A stretch of DNA of 41,703 bases from Nostoc sp. GT001 (GTDB lineage Bacteria > Cyanobacteriota > Cyanobacteriia > Cyanobacteriales > Nostocaceae), in assembly GCF_030382115.1 (NCBI RefSeq), contig NZ_JAUDRJ010000003.1, positions 41,022 to 82,724 of the forward strand. Direction: 5' to 3'. The notes beneath the pieces were generated by a model. The model made no database searches. It was not told the DNA's origin and saw only the letters and a program-made list of their open reading frames with translations. The translations under genes were made by a program, and so were the position numbers. Positions 1 to 8,605 of the stretch are shown piece by piece. Each line of letters opens with the position of its first letter. Within the stretch, counting starts at the first letter, position 1.

Positions 1-44
1 TGAATAGTCATGCTTTAATTTTATGCTTCGATAGTTGATGAGGT

Positions 45-108
45 GCGATCGCCTTACAGAAAATCTCAAAAATAAAGCGATACCTACGGTGAGCTACGCT
101 AACGCACT
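45..108. repeat. Interspersed repeat left of the Uma2 gene (HIP1 unit plus palindromic unit)
   Basis: Two repeat units abut here. The first (45-81) runs from a HIP1 octamer GCGATCGC to AAAGCGAT. The second (77-108) is a GCGATACCTACGG...CTAACGCAC unit. Near-identical copies of both lie on the other side of the Uma2 gene (821-855 and 743-774). A diverged member of the second family lies at 15960-15988. Such units are scattered through Nostoc-type genomes. This is seen directly by comparing the copies. Confidence 0.7.
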
Positions 109-124
109 TCGTGTTTTAATCAAT

Positions 125-700
125 TCACCAGATATCTTCAAAATTAAGCACAAATCCAGGTAGTATATCTTCTCCTGATAAACTAGCAGGAGATTGCAGT
201 AATTCAACATCTCTAGCGGAGCGATAAATTTCTACTTGCCGATTTTCTAAATCAATTAACCAACCTAATCTAGTACCGTTGTCTCGGTACTCTTGCATTT
301 TATTTTGTAGCCTTGTTAAACAATCAGTATCAGAACGCAATTCCACTACAAAATCAGGACAGACAGGCGCAAATCTCTCTTTTTGCTCCCGTGTGAGAGA
401 GTCCCATCTGTCACGTCTTAACCAAGATGCGTCAGGCGAACGAACTGCCCCATTTGGTAAAATAAACCCAACTGAAGAACCAAAAGCTATACCTATTGAC
501 TCATCACGATTCCACACTCCAAGTTGAGCAGTTAAATTAGCATTGCGGTTGCTGGTTAAGCCTCCAACTAGAGGCATTAGTAGCAATGTGCCATCAGCAT
601 TACGCTCAAATCTGATTAATTCATTTATCTGACATAACTGGAAGAATTGCTCATCTGTTATTTGAAGAACAGGAGCAAAGTTGATAGTTAACGCATCCAT
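125..700 (-). CDS. Uma2-family (DUF820) PD-(D/E)XK nuclease-fold protein
   Basis: This 191-residue protein has the full Uma2 layout. An N-terminal segment precedes the SPDASW motif (Asp90), followed by PDFVVELRS (Glu120), then KMQEYRDNG and LGWLID (about 134-150). Uma2 proteins are restriction-endonuclease-like folds, hugely expanded in cyanobacteria. Their biological role is mostly unknown, although a nuclease core is predicted. The length is normal for the family and no frameshift is seen. The gene stands alone between two clusters of interspersed repeats, with no partner on its strand within 200 bases. Family assignment is firm; activity and substrate are not known. Confidence 0.9.
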   Translation of the reverse strand: MDALTINFAPVLQITDEQFFQLCQINELIRFERNADGTLLLMPLVGGLTSNRNANLTAQLGVWNRDESIGIAFGSSVGFILPNGAVRSPDASWLRRDRWDSLTREQKERFAPVCPDFVVELRSDTDCLTRLQNKMQEYRDNGTRLGWLIDLENRQVEIYRSARDVELLQSPASLSGEDILPGFVLNFEDIW

Positions 701-742
701 AGAAAAATTTCAACTTGAATATTCTCATAAAATTTAATATAG

Positions 743-886
743 AAGCGATACCTACGGTAAGCTGCGCTAACGCACTCCCCCATTAGCAAAGCGATCGCTG
801 ATTGTATGATGACATTGTAGGCGATCGCTTTGCAGAAAACCTCAAAAAAAGCGATCGCCTATATGGAAGATGAGCGAAGCGATCGC
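743..886. repeat. Interspersed repeats and HIP1 ladder right of the Uma2 gene
   Basis: At 743-774 lies a second copy of the GCGATACCTACGG-type unit found at 77-108. It is followed by four HIP1 octamers at 791-798, 821-828, 851-858 and 879-886. The unit at 821-855 repeats the sequence at 45-81. Between the Uma2 start and the end of the next gene there is no other recognisable content. Confidence 0.7.
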
Positions 887-927
887 ATTCCACACCTCAA
901 AACCTGCCAAAAGCTTACAATATTTAT

Positions 928-2166
928 CTAGCTTAGATTATCATTATTTTTTTCTTTCAACCTAATTGATGTTACAGTATTACTTGTATGTGGAGATATT
1001 ATACTTTGAGAAACTTCAATTTCTCCATCTTGAATCATCTTATTAACCATGTCATAGCTTGTTTGATATTCATAAGATTTTGAACCTAGAACCTTCATTA
1101 CAAAGTATTTTAAACTAACAAAATTATCAGCATGTTTAGCCCATTCTTGAACTTCCGTTAACTCTTTAATTAACTCTTCTTCCGAAATTTTATGAAATTG
1201 ATTTGGGTAACTTTCTGTAAGGATAGTTTTCCCACTAGAATAAGTTACGTTTTCTACATCTTCATCATTTAATTTTATTTTACCCAATTTTAACTGCTCA
1301 ATAGCTTTATTTACAACATCAGATATTTCTGTACAAAGTAATTCAACTTTTTCATAATCATTTTTATTAAAGTCTTTATTATGAGCAACTTTACATCTTA
1401 GATCATAAAGTACTCTCCACTTTTCTGATAATTTATTCCCATCCAATTCTATAATATTGGAAAAAAATCTGTCCCAGTTTGATTTAGGTACAAATTCTTT
1501 TAAGTTTTCTAATTTGAAATCTTCAATTTTTGTAGATTTGCTAATTAAAGATTCTAATTTTTCTACGGTCAGTGTTCTTTCTTTATTAAAAAAGAAATGA
1601 GATAACTGTATAAAATCTAATTCTTGTAATGCATCTTCTAAAATATTTTTCTTTTTATCGCTGACTTGCTTTTTGAGTTCTGGTGGGGCTATATCTTCAA
1701 ATGCAGATATTCCAACTGTCATGAACATAAAGCGAGTGATAAATTTTCTCATCAAGTTTTCAATTTGATGAATAAGCGGATATGATTTTTTTGAATAATA
1801 CAAAGAAATATCATCCCATAATGTATTTATGCTTGCGCTTTTACTAGTTACAGTCAAAGTTCCTAATGATTTTCTAACAATTCTTCTTACTTGATTAAAA
1901 ACTTCAGTGTTTTGATCTTCTATATTTTCAGGATTCTCTGTATAGGTTAACTCAATAAGAATATATCTTTGTTGTTTTTTATCTTGAACTTCACCTGTAG
2001 TAATAATTACATTACAAGTTAAAGATTCTTCGTTTTCATCTTTGTATGTTAGTTTATCACTCTCAATTGAAATTCTTGAATTTGATTGTAAAAGATTCTT
2101 AATACTATTAACATCGGAACAAAAATTCTCACTTTTTTCAAAAGCAACCAGATATTCTAATTTCAT
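928..2166 (-). CDS. HEPN-motif protein of unknown function (412 aa)
   Basis: I do not recognise a named family for the whole protein. Residues about 1-115 are mixed strand/helix without a clear motif. From about 125 it is helical (IHQIENLMRKFITRF), ending in DLRCKVAHNKDF. That segment contains an R-x4-H signature (Arg257, His262), typical of HEPN domains, many of which are metal-independent RNases in toxin-antitoxin, Abi and CRISPR effectors. The last 80 residues (FVSLKYFVMKVLG onward) look like a winged-helix or other small nucleic-acid-binding module; this is inference. The gene is conspicuously AT-rich compared with chlH, suggesting horizontal acquisition. No antitoxin-sized partner overlaps it. 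Catalytic activity is a prediction only. Confidence 0.75.
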   Translation of the reverse strand: MKLEYLVAFEKSENFCSDVNSIKNLLQSNSRISIESDKLTYKDENEESLTCNVIITTGEVQDKKQQRYILIELTYTENPENIEDQNTEVFNQVRRIVRKSLGTLTVTSKSASINTLWDDISLYYSKKSYPLIHQIENLMRKFITRFMFMTVGISAFEDIAPPELKKQVSDKKKNILEDALQELDFIQLSHFFFNKERTLTVEKLESLISKSTKIEDFKLENLKEFVPKSNWDRFFSNIIELDGNKLSEKWRVLYDLRCKVAHNKDFNKNDYEKVELLCTEISDVVNKAIEQLKLGKIKLNDEDVENVTYSSGKTILTESYPNQFHKISEEELIKELTEVQEWAKHADNFVSLKYFVMKVLGSKSYEYQTSYDMVNKMIQDGEIEVSQSIISPHTSNTVTSIRLKEKNNDNLS

Positions 2167-2503
2167 ATATTTATTTTTGTCTTTTGTAAAATTAACGCAT
2201 TTTTATACACATCTCGCATTAGTAAATGTACTGGATATTTTGCTCTCCACAGGTCGTTTTGCCGAAATCTGCATTTTTGTAAAATGCCTAAAACTCCACT
2301 CCTGCAAATGCTTCACCCTTTTTCTCATCTATAGAGGGCCATAAAAGTATTTAAGGACAAACAGACTCTATTAAAAATTTTTTATAATTTAATGTTTTGT
2401 AACATATAAAATTTTTATCAACATTTGTCTGTTAATAAATTCCAATTATTCAAAAAATGGTTAACGTTCATTAAGTAGTACTTGGAGATTTTCAAAACAT
2501 CTC
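2167..2503. other. AT-rich intergenic stretch, no gene seen
   Basis: These 337 bases lie between the start of the HEPN gene and the end of xisI. They should hold the HEPN promoter and the xisHI transcript end. Short plus-strand reading frames cross it but have no coding character. No clear hairpin terminator or repeat was found. Confidence 0.5.
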
Positions 2504-2839
2504 CTAACTCACTGCGTATTCTGTAAACTGTCTCATAAAAGGAGACTGGAAACCTAACACAATATTTTCCTTGGGAACTCCCGCAGCTACAAAATTAGCT
2601 GCAATATCATCTTCTGTACCATTCCACTGAAGCCAAATTTTTTCATTTTTAATATCAATATGGATAATACAACTATGTACCCATTCCTGACCTTCCCAGC
2701 CCACATGAACTATTTGATAATGGTCACGTTCTGTATCAAAAATTGTTTCAACTTCTATATTTCCGTCAGCTGGTTTTTGCTCACTATATTTCTGTAATAT
2801 CTTTTGTACAAGCTGGCGATATTGAGTTAATTTATCCAT
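2504..2839 (-). CDS. xisI: XisI family protein (fdxN element excision controlling factor)
   Basis: This 111-residue protein is a full-length XisI-family member. It starts MDKLTQYRQLVQKIL, has DHYQIVHVGWEG, then the conserved IHIDIKNEKIWLQWNGTE and GVPKENIVLGFQSP blocks. In Anabaena, XisH and XisI are needed with the recombinase XisF for developmentally timed excision of the fdxN element. Many cyanobacteria carry extra solitary xisHI pairs whose role is unknown. Its first 13 bases overlap the 3' end of xisH, so the two are translationally linked. No xisF or other recombinase gene is present in this window. Confidence 0.93.
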   Translation of the reverse strand: MDKLTQYRQLVQKILQKYSEQKPADGNIEVETIFDTERDHYQIVHVGWEGQEWVHSCIIHIDIKNEKIWLQWNGTEDDIAANFVAAGVPKENIVLGFQSPFMRQFTEYAVS

Positions 2840-3246
2840 TGGAAAATTACCTCTTGCTCTACATCATAAATAAGCATTTTAACTTGATTTTCTGCTATCA
2901 TCTCTTTAGGGAAATCAAGTTGAAAAAATGTTTTGTAAGTTGTTAAAGGTACTGCTAAATATAAAACACGCTCTGGTTGTCGCCGTCGTAATGCACCTCT
3001 ATAATTAATAAATTGTCCTAATGCTGTATGAAATTCTGAAATAGCAGACGACCTCTCTAAAAAACTTTTGACTTCGACTGCAATTTTTTGTCCTTCACGT
3101 TCTGCTGCAATCAGCTTTTGGGCGGCTAAATCAATCGAAAGGTTAACTCCTCCCACACTTATTGTGAGTGGATCGTGAGTAATTTGCCAACCATCTTTGT
3201 ATAAAGCTGTTTTTACAACTTCGTGAAAGACATCTTTAGCAGACAT
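2827..3246 (-). CDS. xisH: XisH family protein (fdxN element excision controlling factor, nuclease-like fold)
   Basis: This 139-residue protein is a complete XisH. It starts MSAKDVFHEVVKTAL, followed by DPLTISVGGVNLSIDL, AEREGQKIAVEVKSF and the FHTALGQFINYRGAL block. The Asp in SIDL plus the EVK in AVEVKSF fit the PD-(D/E)XK nuclease-like core assigned to this family. It is the first gene of a two-gene operon with xisI, overlapping it by 13 bases. XisH and XisI probably act as a complex. The pair could serve DNA rearrangement or be toxin-antitoxin-like; the sequence does not decide between these. Confidence 0.93.
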   Translation of the reverse strand: MSAKDVFHEVVKTALYKDGWQITHDPLTISVGGVNLSIDLAAQKLIAAEREGQKIAVEVKSFLERSSAISEFHTALGQFINYRGALRRRQPERVLYLAVPLTTYKTFFQLDFPKEMIAENQVKMLIYDVEQEVIFQWIN

Positions 3247-3315
3247 ACATATCTATAATTATATATTTGATTTTCATTTAGCCGGATTCTATACAATTTG
3301 TCAAAACCGTTTTTT

Positions 3316-3347
3316 ATGTAGGGACGTTTTATAAAACGTCCCTACAT
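3316..3347. repeat. Perfect 32-bp palindrome downstream of chlH
   Basis: Bases 3316-3331 (ATGTAGGGACGTTTTA) are the exact reverse complement of 3332-3347, with no loop. It sits 14 bases past the chlH stop codon and 69 bases before the xisH start. It would fold in either transcript. This GTAGGGACGTTTTATAAAACGTCCCTAC-like palindrome belongs to a class of interspersed repeats in cyanobacteria (recalled, not searched). It may serve as a 3' end stabiliser or weak terminator for chlH. Confidence 0.75.
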
Positions 3348-3360
3348 TTATGATTAGGGA

Positions 3361-6300
3361 TTATTCTATCCCTTCAATCCGGTCTTCAACTTCTTGGTAC
3401 AACTCGCGCAGACGATCTAAATTATCCTCGCTAGTCTCCCAATAACCGCGTCCATTCACTTCCAACAAAGTTGATACAATCTTGCGGAAAGAATGGGGGT
3501 TGAGGTTCAGCAACCGCTTCTGCATTTCTTCATCTTTGATGAAGGTTTCGTTTGTATCCTCATAAATCCAGTTATCCACAGCGTCGGCTGTCGCACTCCA
3601 ACCTGTTGTATTCACCAACCGCTTGGAGAGTTCGCGCACACCTTCGTAACCGTGAGACAGCATCCCCTCGTACCATTTGGGATTTAACAATTTGGTACGC
3701 GCATCCAAACGCACGGTTTCTGATAATGTCCGCACTTGGGCGTTAGCTGTGGTTGTATCTGCAATATAAGATGCTGGTTTTTTACCATCACCGCGCAGAC
3801 TTGCCACTAGCTTTGTGGGATCTGAATCAAAGTAATGGGAAACGTCCGTTAAGCTAATCTCGGAAGAATCCAAATTTTGGAAAGTTGCATCAGCAGTTTT
3901 CAATGTGCTTTCAAAAATCTGCCGGGATTCGTCCATAATTCCGGGGTTATCGGAATTGAAGGAGAAGGATTTCCGGTTGAGATACATTTCCTGTAACTCG
4001 GCTTCGCTATCCCAAGTGCTGTTTTCTACTGCCAAGTTGATATTTGACGAGTAGGAACCAGAAGCGTTGGAGAAAACCCGCGTCGCTGCTTGACGCAGAT
4101 TAATCCCCATGTCCTCGGCTTGTTGCAAAGCATGTTTGCGAACAAAGTTCATTTCTAAGGGTTCATCCGCCTCGGCCGCCATCTTCACCCCTTGGTCTAG
4201 CAGGTTCATTTGGTTGATGAACAAGTCGCGGAATACGCCAGAACAGTTGATTACCACATCAATTCTGGGGCGTCCCAACTCTTCTAAAGATATCAATTCC
4301 AACTTGTTCACCCGTCCCAAGGCATCGGGAACTGGACGCACGCCCACCATCCACATAATTTGCGCTAGGGATTCACCGTAAGTTTTGATGTTATCGGTTC
4401 CCCAAAGGACACAGGCAATGGTTTCTGGCCATTTTCCATCGTTTTCGGCTTTGTTACGTGCTAAGAGCCGATCTACAACGATTTTGGCTGATTGAACTGC
4501 TGCTGTTGTTGGGATGGATTGCGGATCGAGTGCGTGGATATTCTTACCCGTGGGCAATACATCCGGATTGCGGATGGGATCACCACCTGGGCCAGGTAAG
4601 ACGTACTCGCCTTCTAAGCCTTTGAGTAATGCTCCAAGTTCGTTGTCGGCACAAACTTGTTGCAGGCAGAATTCCAAATACTCAAATAAGGGTTTGAGTG
4701 TGGCTGTGTCAACTTTGGGATAGCCGAGTTTATGTAATGCTTCTACCCAAGGTTCCTTTTTGCCCATGTTGAAGAAATTCAACCGGGAAACCAGAGAAAC
4801 TCGTCCTTCCGCGTCGATTTGCTCTTGGACAAGGGCGGTAACTGCTGCACGGGTTGCTAAAGTGATATCTTGCAATAACTGGACATCTTCTAAAATGCCT
4901 CTGTCATTATTTTGGTAAATATCGTCAATGTTACGCCCAATGCTGTTAGCGATAATTCCCGGTAAGCCTTGAAGTCCTTCTTCTTGACGATCTAGACTAG
5001 CAATATTTACCAGAGTTGCGATCGCTTCTTCTGCACTTGGGGGTTTTCCAATGACGTGCAAACCACAAGGCAATAACCGCGACTCGATTTCCATCAACTT
5101 GCGGTAGACGTTGCCAACAATATTATCGCGCTCTTCAGCACTCATATCTCTGGCATCGGTTTCTGGCAGGTCAATATCCTTATCCAGATTCACGATCCGG
5201 CATTTATCCATGATGCTGTTAACAATGGAAACACCGCGTCCACTATCTTTTAAGGTTTGGTAAGAAGCAATTAATTCGCTGAGTTCCTTCAAACCTTTAT
5301 ACAACCCAGCATTTTCTGCCGGCGGTGTCAAGTAAGAAATTGTTTCAGCATAACTCCGACGTTTGGCAATTGTCGCTTCACTCGGATTATTGGCTGCGTA
5401 GTAATACAGGTTGGGAATTGAACCAATTAAGTTATCTGGGTAACAATCACCAGACATTCCCATCTGTTTACCTGGCATGAATTCCAAGGAACCGTGTGTA
5501 CCAAAGTGCAGTACAGCATCAGCTTTCCAAACTTGCTCTAGGTAAGTGTAGTAAGCAGCAAAACCGTGGTGAGGACTAGCTGAACGGGAGAATAACAGCC
5601 GCATCGGGTCGCCTTCGTAACCAAATGTAGGTTGCACACCAATGAAGACGTTACCAAATTGCTTACCATAAATTAGCAAGTTTTGCCCGTCACTGTTAAG
5701 ATGTCCGGGAGGTGGGCCCCAGTTTTCTTCTAGGCGGTGAGAGTAAGGGGTCAGCGCCTCATATTCAGGAACCGACATTTTGTAAGCAACGTTCAATTCT
5801 GGGCTGTTGTACTGCGCCTGTGCGTCATGGATGACTTCTTGCATCAACGCTTCGGCGGATTCTGGCAATTCTGGTAAGTCGTAGCCGTTATTTTTAAGGG
5901 CTTTCATCACCTCGTAGATGGAACCGAATACATCCAAGTAAGCGGCGGTTCCGACGTTGCCTTTATCTGGCGGGAAACTGAAAACGGTGATGGCGACTTT
6001 TTTCTCCAGTTTCGGCTTGCGACGCAGATTTGCCCATTTTAAGGCGCGTTCAGCGACAGCTTCAACCCGATCGCGCAGTGCGATCGCTTTCCCTGTAGTT
6101 CCATCTCTACCAGATAAGATAATCGGCTCAATTGCTCCATCCAATTCAGGAATTGCAATTTGCAAAGCTACTTGAATTGGATGTAACCCTAAATCGCTAT
6201 CCATCCACTCTTCTGTGGTTTGGAATACTAAGGGTAACGCCACCATATAAGGACGGTTTAAGCGTTTGAGTGATTCAATTGCTTTGGGATGATCTTGTCT

Positions 6301-7347
6301 AGCTGGGCCACCCACTAAAGCAAAACCAGTCAGCGATATCACTGCATCTACTAACTGTATTTTGGTAATTGGTTCGTAGAAGTAAGCATCCACAGGCTTG
6401 GAGAAATCCAAACCACCAGCAAACACAGGTAATACTCGTGCGCCTAGTGCTTCCAACTCCTGCACCATTGCTACATAATGGGCATCATCACCTGTAACTA
6501 GGTGAGTGCGTTGCAATACTAACCCGACACAAGGAGCTAGGGGATCTTTTAGATCACTAGAAATATCCTTACGAGCTGTGTACCAATTCAGGTATTCTCT
6601 GACATCTTCAAACATACTGGGAGCCAAAGGATGCCAAATCCCTAAATCGGGATAAACCACTAGCTGTTCGTATGTAGAAGGTTCAAAATTTTGTTTCTCT
6701 AAACCTTTAAATACATATTTATCAGCTAGCATCAGCAAGAAGTTTTCCAGATTTTCTGGAGAACCACCTAGCCAATACTGAAAACTGAGCATGAAATTTC
6801 GGGCATCCTGTGCCTTATCCATTGGTAAGAACTTCAGCACTTGCGGCAGGGTTCGCAAAAGCTTCAGCATCCCATCTTGGAATCCCGCACCGGATTTTTC
6901 TTTGCGTTTCCGCATGAATTGGGCGATCGCACTTTTTGACTGACCCAACTGTGCCAAGGAAAAGCTGCCCATTTTACTCAGGCGCATTACCTCTGGCATA
7001 GAGGGAAAGACAACGGAAACGTCCAAGCGATCGCGGTGCGGTTCTACTGCTGCTACTACTTTCTGTGCTAAGTCTTCGATGAAAATGAGGGAAGCGATGA
7101 AGATATTCGCACTCTCAATTTCTCGTTTGAACTCTTCGTAATTCTCTGGGTCGCGGAGTTCCTCAATCAAGTACCCGCTGATTTCAATCGCCAAGTTGGG
7201 ATTGTTCGCGTTAATGGTGCGAACCGCTTGCGACAATGCGCTCTGGTACTGGGACTCAAGCACGACATAGACCACCTTGATTAAACTACGTCCGCGTAAG
7301 TTATCAGGCGCAATGTGTCTAATGGTGGACTTGACGTGTGTGAACAT
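3361..7347 (-). CDS. chlH: Magnesium chelatase subunit H
   Basis: This is the large porphyrin-binding subunit of Mg-chelatase, which with ChlI and ChlD inserts Mg2+ into protoporphyrin IX, the first step committed to chlorophyll. The 1328-residue length is typical for ChlH. The N-terminal DUF3479 domain (about residues 10-170) is followed by the CobN/Mg-chelatase domain up to the C-terminus. Landmarks include [15 protein letters not shown] and the [12 protein letters not shown] block near the end. The start at 7347 is supported by an AAAGGAG Shine-Dalgarno sequence 10 bases upstream. It appears monocistronic: xisH starts 115 bases downstream past a palindrome. chlI, chlD and gun4 are not in the window. 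Confidence 0.98.
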   Translation of the reverse strand: MFTHVKSTIRHIAPDNLRGRSLIKVVYVVLESQYQSALSQAVRTINANNPNLAIEISGYLIEELRDPENYEEFKREIESANIFIASLIFIEDLAQKVVAAVEPHRDRLDVSVVFPSMPEVMRLSKMGSFSLAQLGQSKSAIAQFMRKRKEKSGAGFQDGMLKLLRTLPQVLKFLPMDKAQDARNFMLSFQYWLGGSPENLENFLLMLADKYVFKGLEKQNFEPSTYEQLVVYPDLGIWHPLAPSMFEDVREYLNWYTARKDISSDLKDPLAPCVGLVLQRTHLVTGDDAHYVAMVQELEALGARVLPVFAGGLDFSKPVDAYFYEPITKIQLVDAVISLTGFALVGGPARQDHPKAIESLKRLNRPYMVALPLVFQTTEEWMDSDLGLHPIQVALQIAIPELDGAIEPIILSGRDGTTGKAIALRDRVEAVAERALKWANLRRKPKLEKKVAITVFSFPPDKGNVGTAAYLDVFGSIYEVMKALKNNGYDLPELPESAEALMQEVIHDAQAQYNSPELNVAYKMSVPEYEALTPYSHRLEENWGPPPGHLNSDGQNLLIYGKQFGNVFIGVQPTFGYEGDPMRLLFSRSASPHHGFAAYYTYLEQVWKADAVLHFGTHGSLEFMPGKQMGMSGDCYPDNLIGSIPNLYYYAANNPSEATIAKRRSYAETISYLTPPAENAGLYKGLKELSELIASYQTLKDSGRGVSIVNSIMDKCRIVNLDKDIDLPETDARDMSAEERDNIVGNVYRKLMEIESRLLPCGLHVIGKPPSAEEAIATLVNIASLDRQEEGLQGLPGIIANSIGRNIDDIYQNNDRGILEDVQLLQDITLATRAAVTALVQEQIDAEGRVSLVSRLNFFNMGKKEPWVEALHKLGYPKVDTATLKPLFEYLEFCLQQVCADNELGALLKGLEGEYVLPGPGGDPIRNPDVLPTGKNIHALDPQSIPTTAAVQSAKIVVDRLLARNKAENDGKWPETIACVLWGTDNIKTYGESLAQIMWMVGVRPVPDALGRVNKLELISLEELGRPRIDVVINCSGVFRDLFINQMNLLDQGVKMAAEADEPLEMNFVRKHALQQAEDMGINLRQAATRVFSNASGSYSSNINLAVENSTWDSEAELQEMYLNRKSFSFNSDNPGIMDESRQIFESTLKTADATFQNLDSSEISLTDVSHYFDSDPTKLVASLRGDGKKPASYIADTTTANAQVRTLSETVRLDARTKLLNPKWYEGMLSHGYEGVRELSKRLVNTTGWSATADAVDNWIYEDTNETFIKDEEMQKRLLNLNPHSFRKIVSTLLEVNGRGYWETSEDNLDRLRELYQEVEDRIEGIE

Positions 7348-7357
7348 GCTTCTTCGG

Positions 7358-7364
7358 CTCCTTT
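7358..7364 (-). promoter_or_regulatory. Ribosome binding site of chlH
   Basis: On the minus strand the bases read AAAGGAG, a near-perfect Shine-Dalgarno core, 10 bases before the ATG at 7347. It fixes the chlH start. Confidence 0.75.
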
Positions 7365-7620
7365 GATGCGTGTTCTCTGAAGGAAGTTCCTAGCGGCATC
7401 ATCAGCCACAGGTAACTTGTGATCTTTTAGGCAATATCTGTTTTTTATCAGAAAATGCTTGCCCAGTAGGCATTTTATCCCTTATATGACACAAATCGAT
7501 ATAAAAAACGAAATATTTCTTCGTAATTGTTGACTTTATATAAGAGTGTTAGCTCACATATCTGTAAATTTTTTGAAACATATATAATGACTAAATAGTT
7601 ATTTAAAGATAATATCCTAT
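7365..7620. other. chlH upstream region
   Basis: This stretch of about 250 bases holds the chlH leader and promoter. A small inverted repeat, AAAATGC (7452-7458) against GCATTTT (7470-7476), could fold in the chlH leader. The AT-rich part (7480-7620) must carry promoters, but I could not assign -35/-10 boxes with confidence. Confidence 0.45.
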
Positions 7621-7649
7621 CTACAAAACAAAACCCGCACAAGCGGGTT
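7621..7649 (-). terminator. Rho-independent terminator reading on the minus strand
   Basis: A 7-bp GC-rich stem (7643-7649 with 7632-7638, AACCCGC/GCGGGTT) encloses a 4-base loop. On the minus strand it is followed by TTGTTTTGT. It would stop transcripts arriving from the right before they enter the chlH promoter region. No minus-strand gene that it would terminate is recognised to its right, only the plus-strand pentapeptide gene. Confidence 0.6.
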
Positions 7650-7733
7650 GTCAGATTGATGGATCTTGAAAGTGGGGTCAAGGAGGTTTAGTGGTTTATC
7701 TTTATATGTGTTGGTTAATGCAGAGGTATACAG

Positions 7734-8159
7734 ATGAGTATAACTGCTGAGGAGCTTTTGCAACGTTACGCTGCTGGAGAGAGAGATTTTACTGGTAGCA
7801 TCAAGGACAGACGTAAAGGTTTTTTCAGAGGTGTTGACCTCAGTGGCATTGATCTGGGAGCTTGTTTTATCAAAATCGATTTCAGTGGTGCTACTATGAG
7901 AAACGCCATTTTCTGCAATGCTAAATGGGACTTTGTTGTATGGGAAGATATTGATTTCACTTGTTCCGATTTTACTGGCGTACAAGATATAACGGGGTCT
8001 ACCTTCATTAATTGCAATTTCAGCGATACTATCTGGAATGGAGCCAATTTGTGGCAACCCGGCTTCGTACAGTGTACTGGAGTTAGTTTCGACGACTTCA
8101 GGAATGCTCGAGTTCCTGAGATTAAGTTCCTCACTAAATTTGAATTCTTCGGCAACTAG
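7734..8159 (+). CDS. Pentapeptide-repeat protein
   Basis: This 141-residue protein has a short N-terminal helix (SITAEELLQRYAAGERDF). A run of A(D/N)LXX-like pentapeptides follows from about residue 31: FRGVDLSGIDLGACFIKIDF, SGATMRNAIF, WEDIDFTCSDFTG, STFINCNFSDTIWNGANL. Such repeats fold as a right-handed quadrilateral beta-helix. Cyanobacteria encode many, and most have no assigned role. No signal peptide or membrane segment is seen, so it is probably cytosolic. It is a single-gene unit: a minus-strand terminator lies upstream and a hairpin lies 48 bases past its stop. Long open frames on the opposite strand are shadows. Confidence 0.9.
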   Translation: MSITAEELLQRYAAGERDFTGSIKDRRKGFFRGVDLSGIDLGACFIKIDFSGATMRNAIFCNAKWDFVVWEDIDFTCSDFTGVQDITGSTFINCNFSDTIWNGANLWQPGFVQCTGVSFDDFRNARVPEIKFLTKFEFFGN

Positions 8160-8207
8160 AGGAGAATTCAGATTTTTCCTTTCTAATCCATCATCATATT
8201 TCATAAC

Positions 8208-8240
8208 CCAACCAGATTTCACCTGGTTGGCTATTTGATT
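8208..8240 (+). terminator. Hairpin terminator candidate after the pentapeptide gene
   Basis: An 8-bp perfect stem, CCAACCAG (8208-8215) with CTGGTTGG (8223-8230), encloses a 7-base loop and is followed by CTATTTGATT. The T-tract is weak, so termination is plausible rather than certain. Confidence 0.55.
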
Positions 8241-8423
8241 AGGAAGATGATTGAAGAAGTCATACTGAAGGCTGATTGGTGTTTTGTTTGGCGGAATGCG
8301 ATCGCCTAATTTCTATAATTTATTAACTAAAGCTCATCCATCTTAAAAATAAATAGTGGTGCGGTCCGAAAAGCCCGCTACTACCAGCAGGGAGCAAGAT
8401 ACTGTCACTACTTTTAAAAGTAT
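8241..8423. other. Non-coding stretch with GC-rich structured segment
   Basis: One HIP1 site lies at about 8298-8306. The segment around 8365-8405 is GC-richer than its surroundings and contains a CCCGCT...AGCAGGG hairpin. I do not recognise an RNA family. It may belong to the same lost element as the inverted repeats at 8424-8487. Confidence 0.35.
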
Positions 8424-8487
8424 GGTTCTCAAAATAGATGTGGTTTAAGTTTAAAAAACCAGATACAAAAGATTAAGGTTGAGAACC
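8424..8487. repeat. Nested inverted repeats at the broken end of the DUF4258 gene
   Basis: The outer arms GGTTCTCA (8424-8431) and TGAGAACC (8480-8487) are perfect 8-bp complements. An inner TGGTTT...AAACCA pair lies between them (about 8441-8461). The right arm coincides with the in-frame stop that closes the DUF4258 remnant, so this looks like the scar of an inserted or rearranged element. No transposase is adjacent. Confidence 0.45.
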
Positions 8488-8605
8488 AGGAGCATTACCA
8501 TTAACAACAGCACTTGCTATCCAATTAGTAGATGATATTGACCCAGCAGTTGTAATCACCGTATATAAAACTAGTAAAATTGAAAAATACTGGAGAGAAA
8601 TATGA
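8483..8605 (+). pseudogene. C-terminal remnant of a DUF4258 protein
   Basis: Reading back from a TGA at 8603-8605, the frame gives QLVDDIDPAVV then ITVYKTSKIEKYWREI. This is the characteristic C-terminal end of DUF4258 proteins, which commonly stand directly upstream of DUF2283 genes in cyanobacteria. An in-frame TGA at 8480-8482 cuts it off, and the N-terminal two thirds are missing. Its stop overlaps the DUF2283 start as ATGA, preserving the original translational coupling. It is too short to be functional. Confidence 0.7.

Noticed and set aside
7617..8222. Long minus-strand open frame opposite the pentapeptide gene
   Set aside because: It mirrors the plus-strand gene, has no family features, and the plus strand carries clear pentapeptide repeats. 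Open antisense frames are expected there from codon composition.
8246..8309. 20-codon plus-strand frame MIEEVILKADWCFVWRNAIA
   Set aside because: No usable ribosome binding site spacing, ends in a HIP1 site, and nothing recognisable.
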